A DNA stretch of 64,000 nt from Clostridia bacterium (GCA_017521925.1 JAFXBG010000015.1:62001-126000); one strand, 5' to 3'. Positions 52,412 to 62,071 are shown, counted from the stretch's first letter. A program made the numbers and translations. The notes: a model not told the origin generated them from the letters alone.

Positions 52412-53497
52412 ATGTCTACACTTCTTGATTATAAATGTCCGTGTTGCGGCGGTGCCATAGAATTTAACACCACCGCTCAGAAAATGAAGTGTCCCTATTG
52501 TGACACTGAGTTTGAAATGGAAGCTTTAAGAGAATACGACCAAGAGCTTCAGAATGATGCTCCTGATGAAATGAACTGGGAAACCAATGCAGGCTGCGAA
52601 TGGAAAGGCGAAGACGAAAACCTTGTTACTTATGTCTGCAAATCCTGTGCAGGTGAAATTGTATGCGACAAAACCACTGCCGCAACCTCCTGCCCTTATT
52701 GCGGTAATCCTGTTGTTATGGCTGGCAACCTTTCAGGTATGCTTAAGCCTGACTACATTATTCCCTTTAAGCTTGACAAAAAAGCCGCTAAAGACGGTTA
52801 CTTTAACCATATTAAAGGCAAAAGGCTTCTTCCCAGGATTTTTAAAGATGCAAATCACATAGATGAAATTAAGGGTATGTATGTTCCTGTGTGGCTTTTT
52901 GACGCAGGAGCAAATGCCAACATCCGCTACAGAGCTACCCGTGTAAGACACTGGAGCGACAGTAACTACAACTACACAGAAACCAAGTATTACGCAATTC
53001 TCAGAGGCGGTACTATTGCCTTTGAGCGTGTGCCTGTAGACGGCAGTGAAAAAATGGACGATACACTTATGGAGTCTATCGAGCCTTACAACTTTAATGA
53101 AGCTGTTGATTTCCAGACAGCTTATATGGCAGGATATCTTGCCGATAAGTACGACGTAACAGCTGAAGAGAGCATTAATAGAGCTAATCAGAGAATTAAG
53201 AATTCTACTGAGGAGGCTTTCCGTTCAACTGTTCAAGGCTACACAACCGTTATGCCCGAGAATTCTCATATCCACCTCAATAACGGTAAGGCAAAGTATG
53301 CCCTTTATCCTGTATGGATTCTCAACACTACTTATCAGGACAAAAAGTATACCTTTGCTATGAACGGTCAGACAGGTAAGTTTGTAGGCGATTTACCCTG
53401 TGACAAGGGCCTTTTCAAAAAGTATCTTTTCACAATTGCAGGTATAGCTTCAGCGGCGGCTTTTGCTTTAAGCTGGCTTATTTATCTTATATTTTAA
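52412..53497 (+). CDS. YdjG-like double zinc-ribbon membrane protein
   Basis: 361 residues. Two TFIIB-type zinc ribbons at the N-terminus (CPCCGGAIEF...CPYC and CKSCAGEIVC...CPYC, residues about 8-32 and 70-98), a conserved central domain (YIIPFKLDKKAA, MYVPVWLFDA) and one C-terminal membrane span (about 338-358). Equivalent to B. subtilis YdjG, the anchor of the YdjGHI complex. Start has AAGGAGAGG nearby; it lies 69 bases after the SPFH gene. Confidence 0.85.
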   Translation: MSTLLDYKCPCCGGAIEFNTTAQKMKCPYCDTEFEMEALREYDQELQNDAPDEMNWETNAGCEWKGEDENLVTYVCKSCAGEIVCDKTTAATSCPYCGNPVVMAGNLSGMLKPDYIIPFKLDKKAAKDGYFNHIKGKRLLPRIFKDANHIDEIKGMYVPVWLFDAGANANIRYRATRVRHWSDSNYNYTETKYYAILRGGTIAFERVPVDGSEKMDDTLMESIEPYNFNEAVDFQTAYMAGYLADKYDVTAEESINRANQRIKNSTEEAFRSTVQGYTTVMPENSHIHLNNGKAKYALYPVWILNTTYQDKKYTFAMNGQTGKFVGDLPCDKGLFKKYLFTIAGIASAAAFALSWLIYLIF

Positions 53498-53511
53498 GGG
53501 GGTAGGGTGAA

Positions 53512-54318
53512 ATGAAAAAGATTGCTATAGTTTTATTCTGCCTTTGCCTTACACTTTGTATGTGCTTTATAGCTTCGGCTGATGTAATCCCTGATGAAAG
53601 ACTTCAGCCCAGACTTGTTGACGGTGCTGATATTCTTACAGATTATGAAGAATCAGAGCTCCTTGCAAAGCTTGATGAAGTCAGCGAAGAGCTTCAGTTC
53701 GATGTTGTAATTGCCACTACCTATGATTTAGGCGGAGATTACATCAGGGACGTTGCAGACGATTATTATGATTACAACGGCTTCGGCTACGGAGTAAGTG
53801 CTGACGGTTGTGTCCTCCTTGTTGATATGGGAGCCAGAGATTGGTGGATTTCCACATGCGGTTACGGTATTACTGCTCTTACAGATGCAGGTATACAGTA
53901 CATCGGCGACCAGTTTGAAAGCGACCTTTCAAACGGTGATTATTACGACGGATTCACCACTTACGTAAATCTTGTTGAGGATTTTGTAAATCAGGCATAC
54001 ACAGGCAACCCCTACGATACAGGCAACCTTCCCAAAGAAGGATATAACTGGTTCTTTGGTATTGTGTTCTCGCTGGTAGCAGGATTTTTGATTGCTCTTA
54101 TTTCAGTGCTTGTTATGAAGGGTAAGCTTAAGTCTGTAAGACGTCAACCTGCGGCTCAGGATTATCTTGTAGCAGGCAGTATGAACGTTACCTTAAGCCG
54201 CGATATGTTCCTTTATCGCAATGTTACCCGCCGTGCAAAGCCTAAGGAAAGCTCAGGCTCAAGCACACATACATCATCTTCCGGCAGAAGCCACGGCGGC
54301 GGAGGCGGAAGCTTCTAA
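53512..54318 (+). CDS. YdjH/YgcG-like TPM-domain protein
   Basis: 268 residues. Signal peptide about 1-23, extracytoplasmic TPM domain (about 35-165; LVDGADILTDYEESELLAKLDEVSE, VLLVDMGARDWWISTCGYG), one membrane segment (about 182-203) and a cytoplasmic tail ending in a Ser/Gly/His-rich run (RSHGGGGGSF). TPM domains occur in envelope-stress and photosystem assembly factors, and some show phosphatase activity. Third member of the YdjI-G-H-like operon, 14 bases downstream of the previous gene. Confidence 0.88.
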   Translation: MKKIAIVLFCLCLTLCMCFIASADVIPDERLQPRLVDGADILTDYEESELLAKLDEVSEELQFDVVIATTYDLGGDYIRDVADDYYDYNGFGYGVSADGCVLLVDMGARDWWISTCGYGITALTDAGIQYIGDQFESDLSNGDYYDGFTTYVNLVEDFVNQAYTGNPYDTGNLPKEGYNWFFGIVFSLVAGFLIALISVLVMKGKLKSVRRQPAAQDYLVAGSMNVTLSRDMFLYRNVTRRAKPKESSGSSTHTSSSGRSHGGGGGSF

Positions 54319-54325
54319 AAAAACA

Positions 54326-54360
54326 TCCCACGGATTACAAAAATCCGTGGGAATTTTTTT
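54326..54360 (+). terminator. Terminator after YdjH-like gene
   Basis: TCCCACGGATT / AATCCGTGGGA 11-bp stem and 5-base loop followed by ATTTTTTT. Confidence 0.93.
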
Positions 54361-54413
54361 AGAGTTAAAAGTGAAGAGTTGAGGTGGCACGCTTTGCGTG
54401 CAATTATAGAAAT

Positions 54414-55403
54414 TTATATATTAAACTCTTCTTTTATTTTATCAACCAGATTATTCTTTGCCAGTGTATACGCAATTCTTACAATGCTCAGAATTGTTTC
54501 GGCAGTGGCGGCACCGTGCCCTTTTATAACGGGCTTCTTAACACCTAAAAGCACTGCTCCGCCCTGAGTGTTGTAGTCGTAGTGCTTGTAAAGCTTGTCA
54601 GCAAGCGAGAGGAACTTTCCTTTATCTTCGCTTTCTAAAGTTTCTGCATAATCGCGGATATCCTTAATTACAGAAACTGCACCGCATTCAAGAGTTTTTA
54701 AAAGAACATTGCCGGAATATCCGTCTGTTGCAATAACATCTGCGTCGCTTTCAAGGACAGAACTGCCCTCAATATTTCCCAGAAAGTTAAGGTCAGCTTC
54801 TTTCAAAAGAGCGTTAGCCTCTTTAATAACAGCCGTGCCTTTTGTATCCTCAGCACCGTTTGAAAGAAGCCTTACTTTTGGATTTTCTACACCTTTTGCC
54901 GACATATAGGCACTGCCCATTTTTGCAAAGCTTACGATTTTGTCCGCAGGACAGTCAAGGTTTGCACCGCAGTCTGCAAGGCAGATATATTCACCGTTGC
55001 GTTTTATAAATTCACACACGAGAACAGGGGTTATGGCGGGGGACAGAGGCTTGATAATAAACATGGATGACACCATAAGTGCGCCTGTGGCACCGCAGGA
55101 TACAAAGGCACCTACTTCTTCGTTATCTCTGCAAAGGGTTGCACCTTTTATCATAGAGGCGTTGGACTTTGAGCGGATAATCTCCATAGGGTTGTCATGG
55201 TTGGTAATTACATCAGGAGCATCAATAACTTCATAGCGGTCAGGGCTTACGCCTTTGTTGTTGAGTTCGTTTTCTAAAATTTCTTTGGTGCCTAAGATGT
55301 AAACAAAGAGGTCTGTGTTTTCATTAATTGCATCTATAACGCCTTCTAAAAGCTCGGTTTCACTTCTGTCAGCACCTAATAAATCAACTGCAATTTTAAT
55401 CAT
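54414..55403 (-). CDS. plsX: PlsX-like phosphate acyltransferase
   Basis: 329 residues. PlsX makes acyl-phosphate from acyl-ACP for membrane lipid synthesis. Visible family features: IKIAVDLLGADRSE at the N-terminus (usual form has GGD), DNPMEIIRSKSNASM, SCGATGALMV, CLADCGANLDCPADK, NIEGSSVLESDADVIATDGYSGNVLLK. It is more diverged than typical and sits behind galE (TAATG overlap) rather than with fapR, fabD or acpP, so it may be a second, specialised PlsX. Confidence 0.85.
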   Translation of the reverse strand: MIKIAVDLLGADRSETELLEGVIDAINENTDLFVYILGTKEILENELNNKGVSPDRYEVIDAPDVITNHDNPMEIIRSKSNASMIKGATLCRDNEEVGAFVSCGATGALMVSSMFIIKPLSPAITPVLVCEFIKRNGEYICLADCGANLDCPADKIVSFAKMGSAYMSAKGVENPKVRLLSNGAEDTKGTAVIKEANALLKEADLNFLGNIEGSSVLESDADVIATDGYSGNVLLKTLECGAVSVIKDIRDYAETLESEDKGKFLSLADKLYKHYDYNTQGGAVLLGVKKPVIKGHGAATAETILSIVRIAYTLAKNNLVDKIKEEFNI

Positions 55404-56419
55404 TAATCGTCATATCCTTTTGGGTTGTTCTTTTGCCAGTTCCAGGAGTCTTTGCACATATCAAAAAGTGTAAGCTTTGCTTCCCAGCCCAGCATTTCCT
55501 TAGCCTTTGTGGCTAAAGCATAGCTTGTGGCAACGTCGCCGGGGCGGCGGTCTAAAAGCTTAACGGGAATTTTAAGATCGTTTGCCTCTTCAAAAGTATG
55601 TACAACCTCAAGCACACTGTTGCCCTTGCCTGTACCAAGGTTAACTGCTTCAACGCCCTTTGCTTTAAGTGCGTAGTTAATTGCGGCAACGTGGCCCTTT
55701 GCAAGGTCAACTACGTGGATAAAGTCCCTGACACCTGTGCCGTCGGGAGTGTCATAATCTGTGCCGAATACACCTAAAAACTCACGTACGCCAACAGCAG
55801 TCTGGGTGATGTAGGGCATAAGGTTGTTGGGGATTCCGTCGGGAGCCTCACCGATAAGACCTGAGGGGTGAGCACCGATGGGGTTAAAGTATCTGAGAAG
55901 TACTGCAGAAAGCTCATTCCATGAAGCAGAGAAGTCTCTTACAATCTGTTCAATCATAAGCTTTGTGTTGCCGTAGGCATTGGTAGAGGTAGATGTAGGC
56001 ATTTCTTCGTTAAAGGGAGCAACATTTTTATCGCCGTAAACTGTGGCAGAGGAGGAGAATACAAAAGTTCTGCAGTCTCTGTCCTTCATAACCTCTAAAA
56101 CGGTCAGAGCGGTGTCAATATTGTTGCGGTAATAGCTTAAGGGAATACGTGTGGATTCAGGTACGCTTTTGTAGCCTGCAAAGTGGATAACACCCTTCAC
56201 GTCGTTTTCGTCAAAAATCTTTTCTACGTCCTCTTTAACTGCAACGTCAATTTCATAGAATAAAGGTTTTTTGCCTGTAATAGTTTCGATTCTGTCTAAA
56301 ACTTTAGGTGAGCTGTTTGAAAGGTTGTCTGCAATAATAACCTCATAACCCTCGTTTATAAGCTCAACGGCAGTGTGAGAGCCGATAAACCCCATTCCGC
56401 CTGTTAAAAGAATAGCCAT
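55403..56419 (-). CDS. galE: UDP-glucose 4-epimerase
   Basis: 338 residues, standard size. N-terminal NAD fold LLTGGMGFIGSHTAVELI, catalytic SSSATVYG (Ser/Thr) and Tyr-x-x-x-Lys in NAYGNTK, LLRYFNPIGAHPSGLIGE, GTGVRDFIHVVDLAKGH and RRPGDVATSYA. Interconverts UDP-glucose and UDP-galactose for galactose use or surface polysaccharide. First gene of a two-gene leftward operon with plsX. Confidence 0.96.
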   Translation of the reverse strand: MAILLTGGMGFIGSHTAVELINEGYEVIIADNLSNSSPKVLDRIETITGKKPLFYEIDVAVKEDVEKIFDENDVKGVIHFAGYKSVPESTRIPLSYYRNNIDTALTVLEVMKDRDCRTFVFSSSATVYGDKNVAPFNEEMPTSTSTNAYGNTKLMIEQIVRDFSASWNELSAVLLRYFNPIGAHPSGLIGEAPDGIPNNLMPYITQTAVGVREFLGVFGTDYDTPDGTGVRDFIHVVDLAKGHVAAINYALKAKGVEAVNLGTGKGNSVLEVVHTFEEANDLKIPVKLLDRRPGDVATSYALATKAKEMLGWEAKLTLFDMCKDSWNWQKNNPKGYDD

Positions 56420-56455
56420 AAAACCACCCCAAAAAATTATTAGTATATTAAATTA

Positions 56456-56484
56456 AGTTTACCTTATATGGCGGATAATGTCAA
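56456..56484 (-). promoter_or_regulatory. Promoter of galE-plsX
   Basis: On the - strand TTGACA (56484-56479), 17 bases, TAAACT (56461-56456). Confidence 0.75.
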
Positions 56485-56489
56485 ATAAA

Positions 56490-56519
56490 TTGTTGCCAAA
56501 ATGAGTATTGAAATATAAT
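56490..56519 (+). promoter_or_regulatory. Promoter of the BspA-like gene
   Basis: TTGTTG (56490-56495), 18 bases, TATAAT (56514-56519), divergent from and close to the galE promoter. Confidence 0.5.
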
Positions 56520-56568
56520 GTAAAGGAAGATATACTTATTGTATACGTTGGTGTTGGAGGCGGTATTG

Positions 56569-59175
56569 GTGTATAGGCACAAGGTAAACAGATTTGTTGG
56601 TTTTATAGTATTTATTCTGATTTTTTCAATATTTGTCAGCGGACAGGTTGTGTCGGTTGGTGCTGATACCGAAGAAATAAAGGTGCTGGACAGCGGACAA
56701 TGCGGAGACACACTTAACTGGGAACTTACAAGCGATGGTGTTCTGCGTATTTTCGGCGAAGGTGCTATGTATGACTACAACAAGTATTATGAGCCGTCAC
56801 CCTGGTACAAATACAGAGACGAGCCTTATGTAAGTGCAGACGGCAAAAATTTTATCGACAGCAACGGCGATACATATGTATCAACAGAGGGTTATCATAA
56901 AAACAATCCTATGGGCTATAAAGTGAAAAGCATTGTAATTGAAGAGGGAATTACATATATAGGAGACTGGGCTTTTTACAGAGTTTGCGTTGATGAAATT
57001 ACCGTACCTGAAGGCGTTGAAGCAACGGGAATATTCTGTTTCAGGTATTCTCCTACCCTTAAGGTGCTTAATTTACCTGATTCACTGAAAATACTTGATG
57101 ATTTTGCAATTTCCCGTAATTACTTATTGCATACGGTGAATATAGGCAGTCAGCTTGAAAAGGTTGGTACAGCAGGATTTAACCGTAATCCTTCCCTCAA
57201 ATCCATTATCCTTCCCGACAGTTGTGTGTCGGTGAATCAGCAGATGAGCCCTACATATGCTGATATAGATTATTCATCTGTAGGCTTGATGGAAAATTGT
57301 ACTTCGCTTAAAACAGTAAAGCTGGGAAAAGTAGACAGAATTCCTCAGCGTACTTTTCTGGGTGCTGATATAGAAAACCTGATAGTTCCCAATACCGTAA
57401 AAAGCATAGATGAGTATGCATTTTATAAATGTGACTCATTAAGAAATGTGGTTTTTGAGGAAAATTCCCTTTGTACTTTTATTGCAAACAACGCTTTCTT
57501 AGAGTGTACATCTCTTAAAAGTGTTACAGGCGGAATTTCTCTTGAGACTATGGGTAGCTATAGTAAAATAAAAACCCTGGAAGAATTTGATTTCAGCGAC
57601 AGTAATAAAACTTTGCTTAAAAATCAGTTTTATCAGACCTCTTTGAAAACTGTCAGGGTAAGCGAGAACATAACCACAATTCCGGTTTCTTGTTTCAACA
57701 GAATGTCATATCTCGAAAGAATTTACCTTCCGTCGTCCCTTGAAACTATTCAGGGAAGTTCGTTTAATTATTGCGTATCCTTAACAGATGTGTACTATAA
57801 CGGTAACCTTCAGCAATGGCAGGCAATAGAAAAAGCCAGCGGTTGGAGCTATATGGTGAATTCTGATTGTGTTGTTCATCTTAATGACGGCACCTTTGCA
57901 AACTTGCAGGGAAAAGAAATACCTAAAGAAAAGCTGTCATTTACAGTTGAGTTCAGGGATTTTGATTCCTCTGTGCTGAGTACGCAAGATGTTAAATACG
58001 GCAGTTCTGCAGTTGCTCCCGAAAATCCATATCGTGATGACTATATATTTGACGGTTGGGATAAGGATTTTTCAAATATTACTGATGATTTGGTTGTAAC
58101 CGCAAAATATAAAGAAAAAGCAAAATATACTGTTACATATAACGAAGGTAATTTTACGTTCAGCGGAGCAGATACCGTAAAACAAGGTGAGGATTATACC
58201 TTCAGGATTATGCCCTTTGCGGGATATGATGTGGAAAAAATAGTTGCAGGAAAAGATGAACCGGAAATAAATAAGAACGGTATTTATACAATAAAAAATG
58301 TAAACGAGGACATTTTTATTGAGGTTACATTGGTTCAGGATAACGAAGAATATGATTTTGCAGGTGCTTCCATAACCCTTGGCGGTGACATAGAGCTGAA
58401 CTTTTATATGGAGCTTTCTGATGAAATAATTAAGGATGAGGACTCTAAACTTGTGTTTACCCTTCCAAACGGCAGAAAGGAATCTATACCGGCAGAAAAA
58501 GCAGAAAAAATTGACGGGTATTATGTGTTCTCTTGCTCAGTAGCAGCTAAGGAAATGGCAAGTGCGGTTAAGGCACAGTTGATTGCGTCTGATTTCAGCA
58601 GTGAAGGTTTTGAATATTCGATTAAGGAATATGCTGAGTATATTCTTAATAGTAAAGATGAAAAGTATGATAGTGCAAAGCCGTTAGTTAAAGCAATGCT
58701 TAATTATGGTGCCTATGCTCAGATATACTTTGACTATGATTCAGAAAATCTTGCAAACGAAACCTTGAAGAAAGAAGAAAAAGAACTTAAGGAAATTGAC
58801 CTTTCAGCTTTTGTATATTCCTTAAACGGCGAAGAGGCGGGAGTAGAATATTACGGCTCTAAACTTTCTTTGGAAAGCGAAACTTCAGTTAAACATTATT
58901 TTAGTATAGAGGCAGAGGTGGATTTTTCTGAAATAACTGTAAACGGCAAGACGGTTACAGCAGAGAAAAAGGATAAGTACTATGAGGTGAAAATTCCTGA
59001 TATTCCTGCTCATAAACTTGACGAAAAACTGGTTGTTAAAGTAGGCGACCTTACATTGGATTATAATGCACTGAGTTATGCTCAATTGGTTCTGAGCGGA
59101 AATGACACCAACCTGAAAAACTTAATGAAAGCTCTTTGTGCATATAATATTGCGGCGGATGAATATATAGGATGA
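56569..59175 (+). CDS. BspA-like leucine-rich-repeat surface protein
   Basis: 868 residues from GTG 56569 (GGAGG eight bases upstream; TTG 56566 is also possible). Signal peptide about 1-33. LRR_5-type repeats (about 45-440: VKSIVIEEGITYIGDWAFYRV, IENLIVPNTVKSIDEYAFYKC and others) are typical of BspA-like adhesins. Then an InlB-like beta repeat (about 455-515; FDGWDKDFSNITDDLVVTAKY), a second beta domain, and a ~280-residue C-terminal domain beginning FAGASITLGGDIELNFYMEL that I recognise only as a recurrent tail of clostridial surface proteins. No dockerin, sortase signal or membrane anchor is seen. Confidence 0.87.
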   Translation: MYRHKVNRFVGFIVFILIFSIFVSGQVVSVGADTEEIKVLDSGQCGDTLNWELTSDGVLRIFGEGAMYDYNKYYEPSPWYKYRDEPYVSADGKNFIDSNGDTYVSTEGYHKNNPMGYKVKSIVIEEGITYIGDWAFYRVCVDEITVPEGVEATGIFCFRYSPTLKVLNLPDSLKILDDFAISRNYLLHTVNIGSQLEKVGTAGFNRNPSLKSIILPDSCVSVNQQMSPTYADIDYSSVGLMENCTSLKTVKLGKVDRIPQRTFLGADIENLIVPNTVKSIDEYAFYKCDSLRNVVFEENSLCTFIANNAFLECTSLKSVTGGISLETMGSYSKIKTLEEFDFSDSNKTLLKNQFYQTSLKTVRVSENITTIPVSCFNRMSYLERIYLPSSLETIQGSSFNYCVSLTDVYYNGNLQQWQAIEKASGWSYMVNSDCVVHLNDGTFANLQGKEIPKEKLSFTVEFRDFDSSVLSTQDVKYGSSAVAPENPYRDDYIFDGWDKDFSNITDDLVVTAKYKEKAKYTVTYNEGNFTFSGADTVKQGEDYTFRIMPFAGYDVEKIVAGKDEPEINKNGIYTIKNVNEDIFIEVTLVQDNEEYDFAGASITLGGDIELNFYMELSDEIIKDEDSKLVFTLPNGRKESIPAEKAEKIDGYYVFSCSVAAKEMASAVKAQLIASDFSSEGFEYSIKEYAEYILNSKDEKYDSAKPLVKAMLNYGAYAQIYFDYDSENLANETLKKEEKELKEIDLSAFVYSLNGEEAGVEYYGSKLSLESETSVKHYFSIEAEVDFSEITVNGKTVTAEKKDKYYEVKIPDIPAHKLDEKLVVKVGDLTLDYNALSYAQLVLSGNDTNLKNLMKALCAYNIAADEYIG

Positions 59176-59198
59176 AGAGTTTTCTGAAACCTGTAAAC

Positions 59199-59234
59199 AA
59201 AAGGCTTTTCGTTTAAAAGAAAAGCCTTTTTCTT
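59199..59234 (+). terminator. Terminator after BspA-like gene
   Basis: AAAAGGCTTTTC / GAAAAGCCTTTT 12-bp stem with 8-base loop, followed by TCTTAT. Confidence 0.9.
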
Positions 59235-59237
59235 ATA

Positions 59238-59266
59238 TTGCTTTTTAAGTTTGTTCGTGATAAAAT
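59238..59266 (+). promoter_or_regulatory. Promoter of metG-tatD
   Basis: TTGCTT (59238-59243), 17 bases, TAAAAT (59261-59266). No T-box leader is present in the short leader. Confidence 0.65.
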
Positions 59267-59306
59267 ATTAATTTAGATAAAAGAATTTTACACAGGAGTG
59301 ATTTAA

Positions 59307-61247
59307 ATGTGTCAAAGCAATAAGTTTTACATTACAACCCCCATTTACTATCCTTCGGGAAATCCTCATATAGGTCATTGTTACACAACTGTAGCCTGTG
59401 ACTCTATTGCAAGATATAAGAGAATGCAGGGCAAGGATGTAATGTTTTTAACAGGTACAGATGAGCACGGCCTTAAAATTGAGCAGAAGGCTGCTGAAAA
59501 AGGTGTTACTCCTAAAGAGTATGTTGACGAAATTGTTGAGAATTTCAAGGCTTTGTGGAAATATATGAACGTAGACTATGACCGCTACATCCGCACTACC
59601 GACGATTACCACGTAGAAGCTGTACAGAAGATTTTCAAGGCTCTTTATGACAAAGGTTATATTTATAAGGGCGAGTATACAGGCAAATACTGCACTCCCT
59701 GCGAAAGCTTCTGGACAGACAGCCAACTTGTTGACGGCAAATGCCCTGAATGCGGCAGAGATGTTATAGAGGCTAAGGAAGAGGCTTATTTCTTCAAAAT
59801 GGCTCCCTTTGCAGAGAGAATTGAAAAGCTTCTTACCGAAACAGACTACCTGCGTCCCAGAACAAGAGCTACCGAGCTTGTAAACAACTTCATAAAGCCC
59901 GGTCTTGAGGATTTGTGTGTTTCCCGTACTACATTTACCTGGGGTGTGCCTGTAAGCTTTGACGAAAAGCACGTGGTTTATGTTTGGATTGATGCTCTTT
60001 CAAACTACATTACTGCTTTAGGCTACGAGAACAACGCGTATAACGATTACAGCAAATACTGGCCTGCAGACACGCATATGGTTGCTAAGGATATTATGCG
60101 TTTCCACGCTATTATCTGGCCTGCAATGCTTATGGCTCTTGACTTACCTTTACCCAAGCATCTTGCAGTTCACGGCTGGATTACCTTTAACGGCCAGAAA
60201 ATGAGCAAGTCTTTAGGCAATGTTGTAGACCCCTTTGTTTTAGGCGAAAGATATGGTGCAGATGCTATCCGTTACCACATTTTACGTGAAATGGCTCTGG
60301 GTGCTGACAGCTCTTTCTCTAATGAAATTATGATTAACCGCATTAATACCGACCTTGCAAACGGTCTTGGTAACCTTGTTTCACGTACAGTTGCAATGGT
60401 TGAAAAATACTTTGGCGGTACACTCCCTGAGGTTCAGGCTGAGGGCGAGTTTGACGATTCACTTATAGAAACCGCTATGGCACTTAAGGCTGAGGTAGAC
60501 AAGTACATTGACGAAACTCAGCTTAACAATGCACTTGCCGAGATTTTCAAGGTTGTTAACCGTGCAAACAAATATATCGACGAAACAATGCCCTGGGTGC
60601 TTGCTAAGGATGAAGCACAAAAGCCCAGACTTGCAAGAGTGCTTTATAACCTTTTAGAGGCTATCCGTGTTGCTACTACTCCTCTTTCTTGCTTTATGCC
60701 TTCTACAATGCCCAAGGTTTGGGAGCAGATTGGTATGAGCAGTGATGACGCAACCTATGAGAATATAGACAAGTGGGGCGTACTTCCCGCAAACGTAACA
60801 GTTAAACGCGGTGAGGTCCTTTTCCCCAGAATTGATGTTGAAAAGGAAATAGAGGAGCTTAACAAGTTTATCTGCAATAACGAAACAAAGGCTGAGGAGC
60901 CAAAGGTGGAAATCCCCGAGGGTTTAGCTCCTATCGGCATTGAGGATTTTTGTAAGGTTGATTTAAGAGTTGCAAAAATCACAGCCTGTGAGCCCGTTAA
61001 GAAGGCAAAGAAGCTTTTGAAGCTCACTGTTTTTGACGGCATTAAGGAAAGAACAGTTGCCTCAGGTATTGCTAAGTACTATAAGCCTGACGAGCTTGTG
61101 GGTAAGTCTGTTATCCTTGTATCAAACCTTAAGCCTGCTACCCTTTGCGGTATTGAGAGTGCAGGTATGATTTTAGCGGCAACTAGCGGCGAAGATGTTA
61201 AGGTAATCTTTGTTGACGGTGTGCCTGCAGGTTCAAAAATCAGCTGA
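59307..61247 (+). CDS. metG: Methionyl-tRNA synthetase
   Basis: 646 residues. Class I synthetase: HIGH box as PHIGH in SGNPHIGHCYTT, connective-peptide zinc site CTPCESFW...CPECG, KMSKS box in GQKMSKSLGN, anticodon-binding helical domain (about 350-520), and a C-terminal EMAP-type tRNA-binding domain (about 548-646; DFCKVDLRVAKITACEPVKKAKKLLKL) that dimerises the enzyme. The first base of the next gene is the last base of its stop (TGATG). Confidence 0.98.
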   Translation: MCQSNKFYITTPIYYPSGNPHIGHCYTTVACDSIARYKRMQGKDVMFLTGTDEHGLKIEQKAAEKGVTPKEYVDEIVENFKALWKYMNVDYDRYIRTTDDYHVEAVQKIFKALYDKGYIYKGEYTGKYCTPCESFWTDSQLVDGKCPECGRDVIEAKEEAYFFKMAPFAERIEKLLTETDYLRPRTRATELVNNFIKPGLEDLCVSRTTFTWGVPVSFDEKHVVYVWIDALSNYITALGYENNAYNDYSKYWPADTHMVAKDIMRFHAIIWPAMLMALDLPLPKHLAVHGWITFNGQKMSKSLGNVVDPFVLGERYGADAIRYHILREMALGADSSFSNEIMINRINTDLANGLGNLVSRTVAMVEKYFGGTLPEVQAEGEFDDSLIETAMALKAEVDKYIDETQLNNALAEIFKVVNRANKYIDETMPWVLAKDEAQKPRLARVLYNLLEAIRVATTPLSCFMPSTMPKVWEQIGMSSDDATYENIDKWGVLPANVTVKRGEVLFPRIDVEKEIEELNKFICNNETKAEEPKVEIPEGLAPIGIEDFCKVDLRVAKITACEPVKKAKKLLKLTVFDGIKERTVASGIAKYYKPDELVGKSVILVSNLKPATLCGIESAGMILAATSGEDVKVIFVDGVPAGSKIS

Positions 61248-62020
61248 TGAATTATAATAATATTTTTGATGTACATGCCCATTATGACGACGAAAAATTT
61301 GATGAAGACAGGGAGGAGCTTTTAAGCTCTCTGCCTTCTATGGGCGTTAAGGCGGTTGTAAATGCATCTGTTGACATTGAAACCGCCAAGAAAGCAATTG
61401 AGTTTTCTCGAAAATATCCTTTTATGTATGCGGCGGTGGGTATTCATCCTGAAAACCTTGAGGGACTTGAGGATAACTACCTGAATGTTCTCGGTGACCT
61501 TTATGAGAATAACAAAAAGGTTGTGGCAATAGGCGAGATTGGTCTTGACTATTACTGGGATATCCCAAAAGAGCCTCAGTTAAAGGTTTTTGAAGACCAG
61601 CTAAAACTTAGTCTGGAACTTGATGCCCCCGTGGTTATTCACGACAGAGAGGCTCACGCCGATACAATGCGTATCCTGAAAAAATATACCCCAAAAAAGG
61701 TGCTTTTACACTGCTACAGCGGAAGCAAAGAAATGCTTAAAGAGGTTATGAAGCTGGGTGCTTTTATAAGTCTGGGCGGTGTTGTTACCTTTAAAAATGC
61801 AAGGGTACCCGTTGAGGTTGCCGAGGCGATTCCGCTTGAGAGACTTTTCCTTGAAACCGACTGCCCTTATCTTTCGCCTGTGCCTTTCAGAGGTAAGCGA
61901 AACTCTAGCGAGAAAATTGCTTTTACTGCACAGCGTATTGCAGAAATTAAGGGTATGGATACACAAGAGCTTATAGATATTACAACCGGAAATGCCGAGG
62001 AGTTTTTCGGCATAAAATAA
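61247..62020 (+). CDS. tatD: TatD-family metal-dependent deoxyribonuclease
   Basis: 257 residues. TIM-barrel hydrolase with metal ligands in FDVHAHYDD, AVGIHPE, IGEIGLDYYW, VIHDREAH, LHCYSGS and FLETDCPYLSP. Proposed roles are 3'-5' exonuclease or D-aminoacyl-tRNA-type hydrolysis. The metG-tatD pairing is common in Firmicutes; translation is coupled through TGATG. Confidence 0.95.
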   Translation: MNYNNIFDVHAHYDDEKFDEDREELLSSLPSMGVKAVVNASVDIETAKKAIEFSRKYPFMYAAVGIHPENLEGLEDNYLNVLGDLYENNKKVVAIGEIGLDYYWDIPKEPQLKVFEDQLKLSLELDAPVVIHDREAHADTMRILKKYTPKKVLLHCYSGSKEMLKEVMKLGAFISLGGVVTFKNARVPVEVAEAIPLERLFLETDCPYLSPVPFRGKRNSSEKIAFTAQRIAEIKGMDTQELIDITTGNAEEFFGIK

Positions 62021-62026
62021 CAAAGC

Positions 62027-62055
62027 AAAGCCCTTCCTGAGGAAGGGCTTTTTGT
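62027..62055 (+). terminator. Terminator after tatD
   Basis: AAAGCCCTTCC / GGAAGGGCTTT 11-bp stem with TGA loop and T-run. The next gene starts only 18 bases later, so part of the transcripts may read through. Confidence 0.88.
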
Positions 62056-62071
62056 AAGCAGGTGACTTAAT

